From assembly GCA_963841105.1 (NCBI GenBank), contig CAWJCB010000041.1:1-64000 (forward strand): a DNA stretch of 64,000 nt, in the 5' to 3' direction. Source of the stretch: VAZQ01 sp963841105 (GTDB lineage Bacteria > Pseudomonadota > Alphaproteobacteria > Rhizobiales > Xanthobacteraceae). A program made the translations under genes and the position numbers. Below, one piece after another: positions 1 to 9,173 of the stretch. The notes beneath the pieces are model-generated. The model had not been told where the DNA came from, searched no databases, and saw only the letters and a program-made list of their open reading frames with translations. Position 1 is the stretch's first letter, and every line of letters begins with the position of its first letter.

Positions 1-65
<65 letters not shown>

Positions 66-183
66 TTTGCGGCGACGGGAAAGTCGAGAGTAGGTACGGA
101 GCACGGTTGGGGTTGTCAAATGCGATCAAGCTCGCTCTATAGGCTGTGGCCGATCCGGCATTCGACGCAGCAGCAAGCGCGAC

Positions 184-1162
184 ATGACCGCCATTCCAAT
201 GGAAACGCTTGTCACAGTGTTCGGCGGCTCAGGCTTTCTGGGCCGCCACGTCGTACGCGCGCTTGCGCAACTTGGCTATCGCGTCCGCGTGGCGGTGCGC
301 CGGCCCGAGCTCGCCGGCTACCTGCAACCGCTCGGACGGGTAGGCCAAATTCATGCCGTGCAGGCCAACCTGCGCCATCAAGCTTCGGTCGAGGCTGCCG
401 CGCGCGACGCCGACGCCCTCGTCAACCTGGTCGGGATCCTGTTCGAGCGCGGGCAGCAACGTTTCGACGCGGTCCACGCCCTTGGCGCAGAGGCGGTGGC
501 GCGCACCGCCTCGGGCGCCGGCGCACGCCTGGTGCATGTGTCTGCGATCGGCGCTGATGAGCGCTCCCCCTCGCACTATGCCCGCTCAAAGGCAATGGCG
601 GAGAAGCGGGTGCTGGCTGCGGCTCCTGCGGCCACTATACTGCGGCCTTCCATTCTGTTTGGCCCGGATGACAATTTTTTCAACAAGTTTGCAGCGATAG
701 CATGCATCTCGCCCGCGTTGCCGTTGATCGGCGGCGGACATACGCTGTTCCAGCCGGCTATTCGCCGGCGACGTCGCTTCAGCCGTGGTCGCAGCGATCG
801 AAGGACGCGCACAAGCCGGCCATGTTTATGAGCTCGGCGGCCCCGAAGTGCGCAGCTTCCGAGACCTGATGCAATTCATTCTCGCCACCATCGAGCGCCG
901 GCGCCTCCTTGTTCCCATCCCGTTTGCGGCGGCGAAGTTGCAAGCTGCCGTGCTGCAATGGATGCCGAGGCCGCTCCTCACTCCCGATCAGGTGGAGCTG
1001 CTGCGCAGCAACAGCGTCGTGTCGGACCGCGCGGCTGCGGAGGGCCGCAATTTTGCAGGGCTGGGGATCGATCCGACGTCGATGGAAAGCATCGTTCCGA
1101 CTTATCTCTGGCGGTTTCGCCGGTCCGGGCAATTCGCGAGACAGATGTCGGAGGACGGATGA
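184..1162 (+). CDS. Complex I NDUFA9-subunit-like NAD(P)-binding epimerase (one frame error)
   Basis: Extended SDR/epimerase-family protein of the alphaproteobacterial complex I NDUFA9 type. The N-terminal Rossmann motif GGSGFLGRHV follows the start, then NLVGILFERG, SAIGAD and a Y-x3-K pair (SHYARSKAMAEK). The C-terminal half (YELGGPEVRSFRDLM, then a helical end) is in the next frame. The switch lies at 756-760: the frame after TLFQP should continue as FAGDVASAVVAA, which needs one base removed. The corrected length is 325 aa, normal for the family. Start at 184; an ATG at 199 is also possible. The role is probably quinone/complex I related or NAD(P)H-linked; the exact substrate is unknown. 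The frame break is probably a consensus error, because both halves are intact and well conserved in style. Confidence 0.85.
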
Positions 1163-1176
1163 CAGATGACCATCGT

Positions 1177-1274
1177 AGCCCGGATGAGTCAACGGGTCCG
1201 CGCAAAGCGCGGCCGATGACAGGCTCCGCGATATCGGGGGCTCCTCCGCATGTCGCTGCGCTCATGCGGGCTAC
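1177..1274. repeat. Palindromic intergenic repeat (GTAGCCCGGATGAG type)
   Basis: Left arm GTAGCCCGGATGAG (1177-1190) pairs with CTCATGCGGGCTAC (1261-1274) with one mismatch. The inner part is also GC-rich and self-complementary. It fills the gap between two convergent genes (stops at 1162 and 1279), so it may act as a bidirectional terminator or mRNA 3' end structure. This element style is common in Bradyrhizobium-like genomes (from memory of the group). Confidence 0.7.
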
Positions 1275-1278
1275 CGGC

Positions 1279-2085
1279 TCAGTGACCGAGCGCCAGCGCG
1301 ATCAGCCCGAGCGAACCGACGATGACGCGCCACCAGGCGAACACTGCAAAGCCGTGGCGCTGCACGTATCCGAGAAATGACTTCACCACAATCCAGGCGC
1401 AGACGAACGAGACGACGAAGCCGAATGCGACGATGATGGCGTGATCCATGTTGAGCTGGCCGCAACTCTTGTAGAGGTCGAACACAAAAGCGCCGGCCAT
1501 GGTCGGCATCGCGAGCCAGAAGGAGAACTCCGCCGCCGAGCGGCGGTCCGCTCCGAGCAGCATCGCCGACACGATCGTAGCGCCCGCGCGCGAGGTTCCG
1601 GGGATCATGGATACACACTGCGCCAGGCCAATGATGAAGTACATGGGCAGCGAAAAACGCGTGGCGTCGTGATAACGCGTATTCAGATTTGTCTGGTCGA
1701 CCCACAGCAGGATGGCGCCGCCGATGATCAGAGTGAAGCAGACGATCCAAACGTTGAACAACACCGACTTTATGAAGTCGTGCGCAAGCGCGCCCACCAC
1801 ACCTGCCGGCAAGAATGCGAGAAGGACACCGATCACGAAACGGCGCGCTGCCGGATCGCGCAACATCCCGAGCGCAATCTGCCAGATGCGCGCAAAATAG
1901 ATCGACAGCAGCGCCAATATGGCGCCGAACTGGATCAGAACCGCGAAGGTCTTCCCAAAATCCTCATCGTCGAATCCAAGGAAGCGCTGCACCAGGAGCA
2001 GGTGGCCTGTCGAGGAGACTGGTAGAAATTCCGTCAATCCCTCGACAACGCCAAGTACGAATGCCTTTAAAAGATCGGACCACAT
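1279..2085 (-). CDS. uppP: Undecaprenyl-diphosphatase (UppP/BacA)
   Basis: 268-aa polytopic membrane enzyme that dephosphorylates undecaprenyl diphosphate to recycle the lipid carrier for peptidoglycan and other surface polymers. Overproduction of this family gives bacitracin resistance. Both family signatures are present: EGLTEFLPVSSTGHL near residue 15-29 and PGTSRAGATI in the second half, with about eight hydrophobic segments. Length is that of the usual family (about 265-280 aa). Start MWSDLLKAFVLGVVEG is the standard N-terminus. The gene converges with the upstream epimerase and is divergent from the glutathione transferase gene. Confidence 0.96.
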   Translation of the reverse strand: MWSDLLKAFVLGVVEGLTEFLPVSSTGHLLLVQRFLGFDDEDFGKTFAVLIQFGAILALLSIYFARIWQIALGMLRDPAARRFVIGVLLAFLPAGVVGALAHDFIKSVLFNVWIVCFTLIIGGAILLWVDQTNLNTRYHDATRFSLPMYFIIGLAQCVSMIPGTSRAGATIVSAMLLGADRRSAAEFSFWLAMPTMAGAFVFDLYKSCGQLNMDHAIIVAFGFVVSFVCAWIVVKSFLGYVQRHGFAVFAWWRVIVGSLGLIALALGH

Positions 2086-2293
2086 GCGTTGCTCCTCGCG
2101 GCAAAAGACGTGATGGGGGCCGCGGCGACCGCCGCGGAAGCTGCAAGGGAGTGCTTTTCACCCATCGTTAACGTCGGAGCAACGGGCGGAGGCAAACATT
2201 GCACAGCTTGCCGAAGCGCATGCCTTCACATGATCGACGCAATCTGAGGTAATCAGAGACCCCCCGCGACTTCGCCGCAATTCGCCAACTTGC

Positions 2294-2986
2294 ATGCTGA
2301 CGCTTTTTCATCATCCGTTCTGCCCGCACTCGCGTTTTATCCGGCTCGCGCTGGGTGAAAATGGAATCACGCCACGGTTGGTGGAGGAGCGGGTGTGGGA
2401 GCGCCGGCAGGAATTTCTCGCAATCAACCCGGCCTGCACAACGCCGGTGCTGCTTGAGGAAGGCGAGTTGCCGATTCCGGGGGCAGGCGTCATCGCGGAG
2501 TATCTCGACGAGACCCGCGGCGAGGAACTGGGCAGATCGCGCCTGCTGCCGAGCGAGCCCAGCCGCCGCGTCGAAGTGCGTCGGCTGATGAGTTGGTTCA
2601 ACGACAAGTTCTTCGCCGAGGTTACCGGCCCGCTGACCATGGAGCGACTCTACAAGCGACATATGCCGGTGAGCGCCGGAGGTGGTTCACCGGACACCGC
2701 GGTCATCCGCGTTGCGCGCCACAACATGCGATACCACTTGGCCTATATCGGCTGGCTGGTGCGCACCCGCGACTGGCTTGCAGGCGAGCGGATGAGCTAT
2801 GCCGATCTAGCCGCCGCCACGCATTTGTCGGCGGCGGACTATCTCGGCGATGTGCCATGGAACGAGGACGAGATCGCGAAGAACTGGTACGCGCGCGTCA
2901 AGTCGCGGCCGTCGTTTCGTCCCTTGCTGGCGGAAACGCTGGCGGGGGTCCCCCCGTCGGAAACATACGCCAATCTCGATTTTTAG
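2294..2986 (+). CDS. Glutathione S-transferase family protein
   Basis: 230-aa soluble protein. The N-terminal thioredoxin-like domain starts MLTLFHHPFCPHSRFIRLAL; the cis-Pro/ATP segment TTPVLLEEGELPI is followed by the Glu-containing G-site part GVIAEYLDE. The all-helical C-terminal domain includes WLAGERMSYADLAAATHLSAADYLG, a GST_C hallmark (aLTlADia). The CPHS motif could give Cys- or Ser-type chemistry. Substrate is not predictable. The next gene, queG, starts about 100 bp downstream on the same strand, an arrangement I believe is common in alphaproteobacteria, so co-transcription is likely. Confidence 0.9.
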   Translation: MLTLFHHPFCPHSRFIRLALGENGITPRLVEERVWERRQEFLAINPACTTPVLLEEGELPIPGAGVIAEYLDETRGEELGRSRLLPSEPSRRVEVRRLMSWFNDKFFAEVTGPLTMERLYKRHMPVSAGGGSPDTAVIRVARHNMRYHLAYIGWLVRTRDWLAGERMSYADLAAATHLSAADYLGDVPWNEDEIAKNWYARVKSRPSFRPLLAETLAGVPPSETYANLDF

Positions 2987-3083
2987 CGCCCGCTTGCGCC
3001 CGCTTGCATCGGCAGTGTGCGCCAGCGTCCTTGCCGGCCGCATTTTCCGGGGCGGGCCAGAACCCCCTGCTCTGGAAAACGCT

Positions 3084-4211
3084 GTGAAAGGCTCAGCGGC
3101 AATCAAGGCAGCGCTGGCGAGAACGGCGCGCGAGCAGGGCTTCGATGTCATCGGAGTGACGAGGCCGGACTCCATTCCGCTTGCCCCTCAACGGCTGGCC
3201 GAGTTTCTCGCCGAAGGCGCCCAAGGCGATATGGATTGGTTAAAGGCGAACGCGGCGCGGCGCGGCGCTCCAGCTGCCCTATGGCCGCAGGTGCGCTCCG
3301 TCATCATGCTCGGCTTAAACTACGCGCGCCACGATGACCCGCTCGCAATCCTCCAACGGCGAAACCGCGGTGCGATCTCGATATACGCGCAGAGCGCCGA
3401 CTATCATGACATCATCAAGCCGCGCCTCAAAATTGTAGCCAAGTGGCTCACAGCGCAAGCGGGCGGAGAGGCAAAGGTATTCGTAGATACAGCCGCCGTC
3501 ATGGAAAAACCGCTGGCCGCCGCTGCCGGCGTGGGCTGGCAGGGCAAGCATACGAACCTTGTCTCGCGCGAGTTTGGTTCCTGGCTGTTTCTGGGCGCCA
3601 TCTTTACCACGCTCGATTTACTCGCCGACGCGCCCAGCGATGATCATTGTGGCAGCTGTCGGGCGTGTCTCGACATTTGCCCAACGCGGGCATTTCCGGC
3701 GCCGTACAAGCTGGACGCGCGCCGATGCATTTCCTACCTTACCATCGAGCACAAAGGGCCGATCCCGCGCGACCTGCGCGCCGCAATCGGCAATCGCATC
3801 TACGGATGCGACGATTGTCTCGCCGTTTGTCCCTGGAACAAATTCGCGCGCGCGAACCGCGATGCCAAGCTTGCGTTGCGCCCGGAGCTCCATGCGCCGC
3901 GTCTTCTGGATCTGATTGGTTTGGACGATTCCGGATTTCGCAAACTGTTCGCCAAAACTCCGGTAAAACGCACCGGACGCAATCGCTTCCTGCGCAACGT
4001 GCTTATCGCGATCGGCAATTCCGGGGCAGCGGCGCTTGCTCCCGAGATCGAGCCGCTGCTTGGAGATGCGTCTCCATTGGTGCGCGGCGCAGCCGTATGG
4101 GCGCTGGGCCGGCTCGATCGCCCGCGGCTTGCCCGCATCGCGTCGAGGCACCGATCCGCCGAGATCGACCACTCGGTCCAGGAGGAATGGGCGGCAGCGC
4201 TGGAACCGTAG
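3084..4211 (+). CDS. queG: Epoxyqueuosine reductase QueG
   Basis: 375-aa cobalamin- and iron-sulfur-dependent enzyme that reduces epoxyqueuosine to queuosine in tRNA, the last step of queuosine synthesis. Two 4Fe-4S ferredoxin motifs are visible: CGSCRACLDICP and CDDCLAVCPWNK. A C-terminal HEAT-like tail (PLLGDASPLVRGAAVWALG) is typical of the long form. The open frame continues upstream into the GST gene, but homologous sequence begins around AAIKAALARTAREQGFD, so I chose the GTG at 3084. It ends 42 bp before a palindromic repeat. Confidence 0.94.
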   Translation: MKGSAAIKAALARTAREQGFDVIGVTRPDSIPLAPQRLAEFLAEGAQGDMDWLKANAARRGAPAALWPQVRSVIMLGLNYARHDDPLAILQRRNRGAISIYAQSADYHDIIKPRLKIVAKWLTAQAGGEAKVFVDTAAVMEKPLAAAAGVGWQGKHTNLVSREFGSWLFLGAIFTTLDLLADAPSDDHCGSCRACLDICPTRAFPAPYKLDARRCISYLTIEHKGPIPRDLRAAIGNRIYGCDDCLAVCPWNKFARANRDAKLALRPELHAPRLLDLIGLDDSGFRKLFAKTPVKRTGRNRFLRNVLIAIGNSGAAALAPEIEPLLGDASPLVRGAAVWALGRLDRPRLARIASRHRSAEIDHSVQEEWAAALEP

Positions 4212-4252
4212 AACGGCATCTGTTTGAAATCGGCCTGCCCTGTCTCTTTGTT

Positions 4253-4329
4253 GGAGCATGATCTTGTGCGAAAACCCGTAACCGCCCTCGGGTCGAGCTC
4301 GAGGGCAGGCTTTTCGGGGGGCATGCTCC
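4253..4329. repeat. Palindromic repeat between convergent genes
   Basis: Outer arms GGAGCATG (4253-4260) and CATGCTCC (4322-4329) are perfect inverted repeats; inside, CGAAAACCCG...CTCGAG...CTTTTCGGGG adds further pairing. It lies between the convergent stops of queG (4211) and the hydrolase (4332). It is related to the elements at 15589-15638 and 63056-63128, which share GAGCATGATC and TTTTCGG cores. Confidence 0.75.
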
Positions 4330-4331
4330 GA

Positions 4332-5105
4332 TCAAAACTCCGCCACCGCTGCGATCAATCGCTCGATGTCCTCAGGGCGTGAAAGGCGGTGGTCGCCATC
4401 TTTCACCAGCGTAAGAACGACATCGTCTTGCGCAAACCGCGCGGTCAGCTCGATTGCGTGCTGCCAGGGCACATCGGCATCCTCGACACCCTGCAGGATC
4501 CGCACGGGACACCGGGTCTCGATCATGCCGCCGAGCAGCAGGTGACGACGACCATCCTCGATCAGGCCATGCGTGATCAGATACGGCTCCTCCGAATAAG
4601 CCGAGGGACGCGCCCAGCCACCGGTTTGCTCGATCTCGCGTTTGACCTCCGGCGGGAAGCGCTTCCACATCAGTTCCTCGCTGAAGTCAACCGCAGGAGC
4701 AATCAGCACCAGGCCGGCGATGCTCGCTGCCGGTTTGAGCCCTTGCGATATCTCACGCGCGAGCAACAGCGCGAGCCAGCCTCCCATGGAAGAGCCGATC
4801 ACGACCTGCGGCCCGCGGCAGAATTCGGCGAAAACTGCCAAGCTCTCCTCAAGCCACCGGCTGATCGTGCCTTCTGAAAAATTCCCGCGCGATTCACCAT
4901 GGCCTGAGTAATCGAATCGGACGATGCCGCGGCCATGGTCGCACGCCCACCGGTCGAGAGCCTCTGCTTTCGTCCCCTTCATGTCTGACTTGAAGCCTCC
5001 CAGCCAAAAGAGACCGGGTGACGTGCCACTTCGCGGACGCACGGCAAGGCGACGGCTGGCTTTCCCAGTTCCAACGTCCAGGAATTTCAGGCAAGAATCG
5101 TTCAT
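4332..5105 (-). CDS. Alpha/beta hydrolase
   Basis: 257-aa protein with an alpha/beta-hydrolase core. An oxyanion-side segment (LGGFKSDM) is followed by the strand-loop FDYSGHGES and the nucleophile elbow GSSMGGWLALLLA with the catalytic Ser. Candidate acid Asp is in GVEDADVPW and candidate His in DGDHRLSRPED near the C-terminus. It resembles the ABHD10/serine-aminopeptidase-like subgroup (CGI-58 style). Substrate is unknown: esterase, thioesterase or depalmitoylase are possible. Its neighbours give no functional hint. Confidence 0.88.
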   Translation of the reverse strand: MNDSCLKFLDVGTGKASRRLAVRPRSGTSPGLFWLGGFKSDMKGTKAEALDRWACDHGRGIVRFDYSGHGESRGNFSEGTISRWLEESLAVFAEFCRGPQVVIGSSMGGWLALLLAREISQGLKPAASIAGLVLIAPAVDFSEELMWKRFPPEVKREIEQTGGWARPSAYSEEPYLITHGLIEDGRRHLLLGGMIETRCPVRILQGVEDADVPWQHAIELTARFAQDDVVLTLVKDGDHRLSRPEDIERLIAAVAEF

Positions 5106-5194
5106 TTCGAACTCAGGACATCAGGGCCTACAGCGTTTCACCTTCAATGCAAGTGCGCCGGCGGGACATTTGAGCCGCTGACGGCGAGGGGTTT

Positions 5195-6403
5195 GTGAAC
5201 AGCGATCACGCCGAAAGGCACATCTCACCGCGTACGTTGGCCGGTGCGACTATCCTGCAAATCGTGCCGGCGCTCCGCGAGGAACCCGTGGCGCGGACAG
5301 CGGTGGACGTGGCGAATGCGCTGCTGCAATCGGGGGCGCGCGCGCTCATAGCGGCCGAGGATGGCCCATTAGCCGAGGATCTCAGGGCATTCGGGGGCGA
5401 ATGGGTTCCACTCGCCAACGACACCATCAACCCCTTCAAGCTGCGGCGCTGCGCGCAGGCACTGGAGCGCCTCATCGCATCTGAGCGCGTCAACATCGTG
5501 CACGCCCAAAGCATCGGGGGCGCCTGGGTCGCGCATATGGCGGCCACGCAGATCGCGGTATGGCTGGTCACAACGCTTGCTGACGTGCCGCCGGCGTCAG
5601 GTCCGCGCGCCTATTGGGCAGGCGCCCTTGCACGCGGCGACCGGGTGATCACGCCATCGAACTTTGCCGCCGCGCCCATCATGCAACGCTTCAACTTGCC
5701 CCGCGAGCGGCTCACCATCATTCCGCGCAGCATCGACACCGAAGCCTTCAACCCCGCGGCAGTGACCACCGCTCGCATTAACGCGCTCCGCGAGGCCTGG
5801 CGGGTCTCCTCGAATGACCGGGTGGTTCTGGTGCCCGGACGAGTGGCGCCATGGAACGGTCAGATCATTCTACCCGACGTGACGCGCATGCTCATCGATA
5901 GCGGCGTGCGCGATCTGCTCATTGTGATGGCGGGAGAGCACCATAGCTATCGGAAATACGCTCGCTTCATCGCGGAACAGGCGAAAGGCAAAGAAGTTGG
6001 GGCACTACTGCGGTTCGGAGGGCATTGCCATGACATGCCGGCAGCGTACGCCGTGGCCGACACCGTCTTGGTGCCCGCGATCGAGCCACCGGTGCTCGGT
6101 CGCGTCGTTGCCGAGGCGCAAGCTATGGGTCGTCCGGTCGTCACCTCGAATATCGGGGTATTGCCGGAGCACGTCGTGACACCGCCGGAAATGCCGGAAG
6201 ATGTCCGCACTGGGTGGCTCTGCGAGCCCGGCAATGCGGCCGACTTTGCCCGGGCTTTAAGCACGGCATTCTCGCTCGAAGCACCTGCATACCGCGCCAT
6301 GGGGGCGCGCGCCCGCCAATTTGCGGAGTACATGTTTTCGTCCCGAAGCATCGCTGTGGCCACCAGGGCCGTCTATACCTCGCTGCTGGCTCGCGATACC
6401 TAG
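5195..6403 (+). CDS. Glycosyltransferase family 4-type protein
   Basis: 402-aa GT-B fold glycosyltransferase. An N-terminal half with LQIVPAL...TAVDVANALLQSGARALIAAEDG resembles the donor-independent Rossmann domain. The C-terminal half has the start VLVPGRVAPWNGQ and the EX7E-type sugar-nucleotide motif around EPPVLGRVVAEAQAMGRPVV. A GTG start at 5195 is the first in-frame start after the upstream divergent gene. Likely involved in lipopolysaccharide, capsule or glycolipid synthesis, but no partner genes are adjacent, so the acceptor is unknown. Confidence 0.88.
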   Translation: MNSDHAERHISPRTLAGATILQIVPALREEPVARTAVDVANALLQSGARALIAAEDGPLAEDLRAFGGEWVPLANDTINPFKLRRCAQALERLIASERVNIVHAQSIGGAWVAHMAATQIAVWLVTTLADVPPASGPRAYWAGALARGDRVITPSNFAAAPIMQRFNLPRERLTIIPRSIDTEAFNPAAVTTARINALREAWRVSSNDRVVLVPGRVAPWNGQIILPDVTRMLIDSGVRDLLIVMAGEHHSYRKYARFIAEQAKGKEVGALLRFGGHCHDMPAAYAVADTVLVPAIEPPVLGRVVAEAQAMGRPVVTSNIGVLPEHVVTPPEMPEDVRTGWLCEPGNAADFARALSTAFSLEAPAYRAMGARARQFAEYMFSSRSIAVATRAVYTSLLARDT

Positions 6404-6674
6404 CACGCGTGCCCTGGTCGATCCGTCTCGGCAGAATTCGACAGTTTGCTGCAACCGGTTAACGGAAAAGATGTTGAAATGCGACGGGAGCGACGTCCAC
6501 GGGCACATTTCCGGGTCGGAGATGTGACGTAATTGACACCTCGTGGATTGTGCCGGTCATCGTCGATTTGGCCTTGAATTAGCCGATTAGGCGTTGACTT
6601 AAGAGGTAGTTTGTACTGATCCTTGCGCGCCTGCTGCGGCAGGCCCGTCGCAACAACGAGAGGAGAGCAGAGCC

Positions 6675-7214
6675 ATTCGTCGCCCTATGAAACCCGCGCA
6701 GCCCGCTCCGAAAGACGGCCCGCGCATCAATGAGGAGATCCGCGTCCGCGAAGTCCAATTGATCGATCAGACCGGCCACAACCATGGTCCTATCGACTTC
6801 CAGATAGCTTTGCAGAAGGCGCAGGAGGCCGGGCTTGATCTTGTAGAGATCGCCCCCAATTCCTCTCCCCCGGTCTGCAAGATTCTCGATTATGGCAAAT
6901 ACAAGTACCAGGCGCAGAAGAAGGCAGCCGAAGCGCGGAAAAAACAGAAAGTCGTAGAGGTCAAGGAGATCAAGCTGCGGCCCATGATCGATGACCACGA
7001 CTACGACGTGAAGATGCGCTCGATGCAGCGGTTCTTTGAAGAAGGGGACAAAGTCAAGGTAACGCTTCGATTCCGCGGACGCGAGATGGCGCACCAGGAG
7101 CTCGGCTATCAACTGCTCAATCGCGTCAAAGGCGACACGTTGAAGATTGCCAAAGTCGAGCAGGAGCCGCGGTTCGAAGGGCGACAGGTGGTGATGGTGC
7201 TCGCGCCGCGCTGA
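6675..7214 (+). CDS. infC: Translation initiation factor IF-3 (ATT start)
   Basis: 179-aa IF-3, which binds the 30S subunit and checks start-codon and initiator-tRNA pairing. The N-domain (GPRINEEIRVREVQLIDQ) and C-domain (KVKVTLRFRGREMAHQELG) are complete. The ATG at 6687 is not the likely start. An in-frame ATT at 6675 lies about 8 bases after AGGAGAG (6661-6667), and encodes (I/M)RRPMKPA, matching the N-terminus usual in rhizobial IF-3. Non-AUG starts on infC are known to give autoregulation, because IF-3 discriminates against them. First gene of the infC-rpmI-rplT-pheS-pheT cluster. Confidence 0.95.
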   Translation: MRRPMKPAQPAPKDGPRINEEIRVREVQLIDQTGHNHGPIDFQIALQKAQEAGLDLVEIAPNSSPPVCKILDYGKYKYQAQKKAAEARKKQKVVEVKEIKLRPMIDDHDYDVKMRSMQRFFEEGDKVKVTLRFRGREMAHQELGYQLLNRVKGDTLKIAKVEQEPRFEGRQVVMVLAPR

Positions 7215-7397
7215 AGGCCGGGGCGGCGCCCCGTCTGCCGGCGGTTGAAATCACCGGACCTCTCTGCCATAAGCGCCGTTTCCCGCCGCCCGGCCGTGAG
7301 GGCTGCCGTGGCGCCGCCGGAGTGCTCAGCAGCAGCTCGTGACGAGCAGATTCGGGCAGCCGGGCTCGTGCCCATGGTTGCCGCTTAGGAGAGCCAA

Positions 7398-7598
7398 ATG
7401 CCCAAGATCAAGACGAAATCCGGAGCCAAGAAGCGCTTCAAGGTGACCGGCGGCGGGAAGGTGCTTTATCAGCAATCCCGCAAGCGACATGGCATGATCA
7501 AGCGATCGAAGAAGCAGATACGGCAATTGCGCGGCACGAACGTGCTGTTCAAGACCGACGGCGACAACGTCAAGAAATACTTCCTGCCCAACGGCTAA
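7398..7598 (+). CDS. rpmI: 50S ribosomal protein L35
   Basis: 66-aa small basic protein starting MPKIKTKSGAKKRFKVTGGGK with the usual L35 ending KTDGDNVKKYFLPNG. AGGAGAG lies 8 bases before the ATG. The 183-base gap after infC holds a short GC hairpin (GGGGCGGCGCCCC near 7221) but no clear terminator. Confidence 0.98.
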   Translation: MPKIKTKSGAKKRFKVTGGGKVLYQQSRKRHGMIKRSKKQIRQLRGTNVLFKTDGDNVKKYFLPNG

Positions 7599-7655
7599 TC
7601 GGCGGGGCCCGACGCCGATCGGGCGCGTTGAAGCAACTGTCACAGGAGATCAGTC

Positions 7656-8015
7656 ATGGCACGCGTAAAGCGTGGCGTCACCAGTCACGCCAAGCACAAG
7701 AAGGTGCTCAAGGCCGCGAAAGGGTATTACGGCCGGCGCAAGAACACGATTCGGATCGCGAAGCAGGCGGTCGAGAAAGCCAATCAGTACGCCTACCGCG
7801 ATCGCAAGCGAAGAAAACGTACTTTTCGCGCGCTGTGGATACAGAGACTGAATGCAGCGGTGCGACCGTTCGGATTGACTTACAGCCGCTTCATCGATGG
7901 CCTGGGCAAGGCGGGAGTTTTGGTTGACCGCAAGGTCTTGTCTGACCTTGCGATCCGCGAGCCTGCGGCATTTCAAGCGATTGTCGAGAGGGCTAAGGCC
8001 GCGATGGCCGCGTGA
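7656..8015 (+). CDS. rplT: 50S ribosomal protein L20
   Basis: 119-aa L20, a 23S rRNA-binding protein needed early in large-subunit assembly. It has the canonical start MARVKRGVTSHAKHKKVLK and the motif GLTYSRFIDGL. AGGAG precedes the ATG by about 8 bases. It sits 57 bp after rpmI in the same transcription unit; in many bacteria L20 represses its own operon, but I see no defined operator here. Confidence 0.98.
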   Translation: MARVKRGVTSHAKHKKVLKAAKGYYGRRKNTIRIAKQAVEKANQYAYRDRKRRKRTFRALWIQRLNAAVRPFGLTYSRFIDGLGKAGVLVDRKVLSDLAIREPAAFQAIVERAKAAMAA

Positions 8016-8090
8016 GCTTTCGGCGCGCGCATGCCTTCGGATGCGCCGCGGCGATTGGCTCTGCGCACTTGTGCAGTCGATTGAACGCGA

Positions 8091-9173
8091 ATGACGAACC
8101 TCACGCGCCTGCAAAACGTGCTGCTGACTGAAATCACCGCAGCCAAGGACGAGACCGCCATAGAGGCGATCCGAATTGCTGCGCTCGGCAGGAACGGGTC
8201 TATCTCAACTTTGCTCAAGTCTCTCGGGTCGATCGCGCCAGAGCGGCGCAGAGAACAGGGCTCCCTCATCAACAGCCTCAAGGAACGGGTCAGCGCAGCC
8301 ATCGCGCTACGCAAGGAAGAGCTGCGGAATGCCGCGCTTGATCAGAGCCTCAGCACGGATCCGGTTGACGTCACGCTACCGGTCCGGGAGCCGCCCGCCG
8401 AGATTGGCCGCATACATCCCGTGACCCAGGTGACCGAGGAATTGGTCGCGATTTTCGCGGATATGGGATTTTCCGTCGCCGAGGGGCCCGATATCGAGAC
8501 GGACGATTATAATTTCAGCAAGCTCAATTTTGCGGAAGACCATCCCGCGCGTGAAATGCACGACACGTTTTACTTCAACCCGAGACCCGATGGCTCGCGC
8601 CTTTTGCTGCGCACGCATACATCCCCAGTTCAGATCAGAACCATGCTTGCAAAGCGCCCGCCCATTCGCGTGATTATTCCGGGGCGCACCTATCGCAGCG
8701 ACAGCGACCAGACCCATACGCCGATGTTTCATCAGGTCGAGGGGCTGGTGATCGACAAGACTTCACATCTCGGCCACTTGAAATGGATCTTGCAGGAGTT
8801 CTGCAAAGCCTTCTTCGAGGTGGATCAGGTCAACATGCGCTTTCGCCCATCGTTCTTCCCCTTCACCGAGCCTTCCCTCGAGGTCGACATTCAATGCCGG
8901 CGCGACAAGGGTGAGATTCGCTTCGGCCAGGGCGAGGACTGGCTGGAAATTCTCGGCTGCGGAATGGTGCACCCCAACGTGATGCGCAATTGCGGCCTCG
9001 ACCCTGACGAATATCGGGGGTTCGCTTGGGGCATGGGAATCGATCGCATCGCCATGCTCAAATACGGCATGCCGGACTTGCGCGCCTTCTTCGAAGCCGA
9101 TGTGCGTTGGATCACCCATTATGGATTCCGGCCGCTCGATTTTCCGAGCTTGGCGAGCGGGCTGAGCGGATGA
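8091..9173 (+). CDS. pheS: Phenylalanine-tRNA ligase alpha subunit
   Basis: 360-aa class II aminoacyl-tRNA synthetase catalytic subunit. An N-terminal coiled-coil region is followed by motif 1 (EDHPAREMHDTFYF), motif 2 (LRTHTSPVQIR) and motif 3 (GFAWGMGIDRIAMLKYG). Works with PheT as an alpha2-beta2 tetramer. The stop TGA overlaps the pheT start (ATGA), implying translational coupling. Confidence 0.98.
   Translation: MTNLTRLQNVLLTEITAAKDETAIEAIRIAALGRNGSISTLLKSLGSIAPERRREQGSLINSLKERVSAAIALRKEELRNAALDQSLSTDPVDVTLPVREPPAEIGRIHPVTQVTEELVAIFADMGFSVAEGPDIETDDYNFSKLNFAEDHPAREMHDTFYFNPRPDGSRLLLRTHTSPVQIRTMLAKRPPIRVIIPGRTYRSDSDQTHTPMFHQVEGLVIDKTSHLGHLKWILQEFCKAFFEVDQVNMRFRPSFFPFTEPSLEVDIQCRRDKGEIRFGQGEDWLEILGCGMVHPNVMRNCGLDPDEYRGFAWGMGIDRIAMLKYGMPDLRAFFEADVRWITHYGFRPLDFPSLASGLSG

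Noticed and set aside
120..557. 145-aa frame overlapping the NDUFA9-like gene
   Set aside because: Arg/Ala/Pro-rich shadow of the epimerase coding sequence.
6594..6622. Promoter for infC with -35 TTGACT
   Set aside because: No acceptable -10 at 16-18 bases; left out as a feature.
7215..7397. Terminator or attenuator between infC and rpmI
   Set aside because: A GC hairpin is present near 7221 but has no T-run, and the cluster is normally co-transcribed.
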